DNA of 7,303 bases, taken from NCBI GenBank assembly GCA_002471195.1, contig DKPN01000052.1, positions 1 through 7,303 of the forward strand, in the 5' to 3' direction. The notes beneath the pieces were generated by a model, which searched no databases, was not told the origin of the DNA, and worked only from the letters and a program-made list of their open reading frames with translations. This stretch comes from Bacteroides sp. UBA7333. Its GTDB lineage: Bacteria > Bacteroidota > Bacteroidia > Bacteroidales > Bacteroidaceae. Both the position numbers and the translations under genes were made by a program. Positions 6,284-7,303 of this stretch are shown here, in pieces (the stretch's first letter is position 1; the number at the start of each line of letters is the position of its first letter).

Positions 6284-6315
6284 AATATAAATCATTACAT
6301 ATTGTAATATAAATC
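6284..6315. repeat. Short palindrome between two direct repeats in the operon's upstream region
   Basis: The palindrome ATTACA-TAT-TGTAAT (6294-6308) is flanked by, and partly overlaps, two copies of AATATAAATC (6284-6293 and 6306-6315, period 22). It lies about 105 bp upstream of the proposed -7 box of the operon. An operator role is possible, but the region is so AT-rich that chance similarity is a real alternative. The rest of 6134-6335 is plain AT-rich sequence with nothing else I can name. Confidence 0.22.
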
Positions 6316-6335
6316 TTATAATTAGAATTCAATAA

Positions 6336-6377
6336 ATACAAAAACCCCATCGTGCACCAGTATGCAAGATGGGGTTT
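6336..6377 (-). terminator. Intrinsic terminator of mdh
   Basis: On the minus strand, starting 23 nt after the mdh stop, AAACCCCATC (6377-6368) pairs perfectly with GATGGGGTTT (6351-6342). Inside lies one mismatch and a further TGCA/TGCA stem closing a 6-nt loop. The descending arm continues into TTTTTGTATTT. This is a strong stem and the clearest terminator in the window. It separates mdh from the DUF3575 operon, which therefore needs its own promoter. Confidence 0.88.
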
Positions 6378-6400
6378 AATATAAAGTTTATTCTTTAAAA

Positions 6401-7303
6401 TTAAAGTGCACCTACTTCTTTCAAAGCTTCGTTTGTAGCACGTACTGCCTTAGCACTTGCTTCGAACAATGCTTTTTCTTCGTCGTTCAATTCAATTTCA
6501 ACGATTTTCTCAATACCGTTTCTTCCCAATAATACAGGAACACCGATACAGATATCATCTTGACCATATTCACCTTCCAAAGAAACAGAACAAGGAACCA
6601 TTTTCATTTGATTGTGAAGGATTGACTCTACAACGAAAGCTGAAGCAGCACCTGGAGCATACCATGCAGAAGTTCCTAAAAGTTTAGTCAACGTAGCTCC
6701 ACCTACCATGGTAGCAGCAGCTACTTCTTTCAATTTGTCAGCTGTCAAAAAGTTTGAAACCGGCATACCTTTATATGTAGCAAAGCGAGTCAAAGGAATC
6801 ATAGTTGTATCACCATGACCACCAATTACCATACCCTCTACTTCGTTAGCATTGCATCCTAATTCTTGCGACAAGAAATATTTGAAACGAGAGCTATCCA
6901 AAGCACCACCCATACCGATGATACGGTTTTTAGGCACGCCTAATGATTTAAGAGCCAAATATGTCATTGTATCCATAGGGTTTGATACCACAACAATGAT
7001 AGCATTTGGAGAATATTTCAATAAGTTTTCTGCTACAGATTTTACAATACCTGCATTTACTCCAATCAATTCTTCGCGAGTCATACCTGGTTTACGTGGA
7101 ATACCAGAAGTGATAACAACAACATCAGAGTTTGCTGTTTGAGCATAATCATTGGTGCATCCTACTAAATTAGTATCAAAGCCCAACAATTGTGCACATT
7201 GCATCATATCCATTGCCTTACCTTCTGAAACGCCTTCTTTAACGTCCAACATTACCACTTCATCTGCTACTTCATTGAATGCAAGTACATTTGCACATGT
7301 AGC
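6401..7303 (-). CDS. mdh: Malate dehydrogenase, NAD-dependent (partial, N-terminus beyond right edge)
   Basis: Interconverts malate and oxaloacetate with NAD in the cytoplasm; in Bacteroidales this feeds the reductive route to fumarate and succinate. The frame is open to the window edge, giving 300 visible residues beginning ATCANVLAFNEVADE. Compared with the usual length of about 313, only around 13 residues with the start of the GxGxxG nucleotide loop are missing. Visible features, numbered in the fragment, are Asp20 ending strand 2 (VVMLDV, NAD preference), the mobile loop IPRKPGMTRE with Arg70 and Arg76, Asn108 in SNPMD, the DSSRF motif with Asp136 and Arg139, and catalytic His163 in GGHGDT. 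The Asp-His pair and three substrate Arg are all present, and the active-site context fits the LDH-like malate dehydrogenase group. The protein ends TNEALKEVGAL. It is a single gene followed by a strong terminator. Confidence 0.97.
   Translation of the reverse strand, partial: ATCANVLAFNEVADEVVMLDVKEGVSEGKAMDMMQCAQLLGFDTNLVGCTNDYAQTANSDVVVITSGIPRKPGMTREELIGVNAGIVKSVAENLLKYSPNAIIVVVSNPMDTMTYLALKSLGVPKNRIIGMGGALDSSRFKYFLSQELGCNANEVEGMVIGGHGDTTMIPLTRFATYKGMPVSNFLTADKLKEVAAATMVGGATLTKLLGTSAWYAPGAASAFVVESILHNQMKMVPCSVSLEGEYGQDDICIGVPVLLGRNGIEKIVEIELNDEEKALFEASAKAVRATNEALKEVGAL

Noticed and set aside
6852..7142. Plus-strand open frame of 96 codons opposite mdh
   Set aside because: It is fully antisense to the conserved malate dehydrogenase coding sequence; its openness follows from mdh codon use.
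7256..7258. GTG as the start codon of malate dehydrogenase
   Set aside because: The frame stays open to base 7303 with family-typical residues ATCANVLAFNEVADE; the true start lies beyond the right edge.

Overview
The window looks like a piece of a Bacteroidales chromosome (Bacteroides/Parabacteroides/Dysgonomonas-like). The base composition is AT-rich. Start codons lack Shine-Dalgarno sequences and are preceded by A/T-rich leaders. There is a TAnnTTTG-type -7 promoter element. The malate dehydrogenase fragment closely matches the Bacteroidetes enzyme as I remember it, and a DUF3575-type envelope protein is present. Genus cannot be fixed from the sequence alone.

Layout: a rightward reading frame of 44 codons, probably the tail of a gene entering from the left, ends at 137. 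Positions 138-619 form a convergent non-coding stretch. It holds a large imperfect hairpin (249-307), a leftward promoter-like box (426-433) facing a leftward terminator (355-392), and the terminator of the neighbouring operon (584-612). Positions 620-6133 carry three closely spaced minus-strand genes, read right to left: a DUF3575-type small beta-barrel protein (184 aa); a 662-aa periplasmic protein with a carboxypeptidase-regulatory-like domain, a DUF3868/OmpA-like centre and a TPR-like helical tail; and a 953-aa exported protein built of five tandem copies of a domain of about 185 aa that looks like an eight-stranded outer-membrane beta-barrel. Gaps of 67 and 41 nt and a single strong terminator after the last gene indicate one operon. 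An AT-rich promoter region follows (6134-6335), then the terminator (6336-6377) and 3' 300 codons of mdh, which runs off the right edge.

The three operon proteins all carry export signals and look like an envelope assembly: one small barrel, one periplasmic protein that could bridge partners, and one concatemer of five barrels. DUF3575 and DUF3868/OmpA-like genes are known companions of fimbrillin loci in Bacteroidales, but no fimbrillin gene is in this window. The chain of five barrels takes the place where a fimbrial subunit might be expected. This operon is the candidate for an undescribed system; its function cannot be read from the sequence. The mdh gene is ordinary central metabolism.
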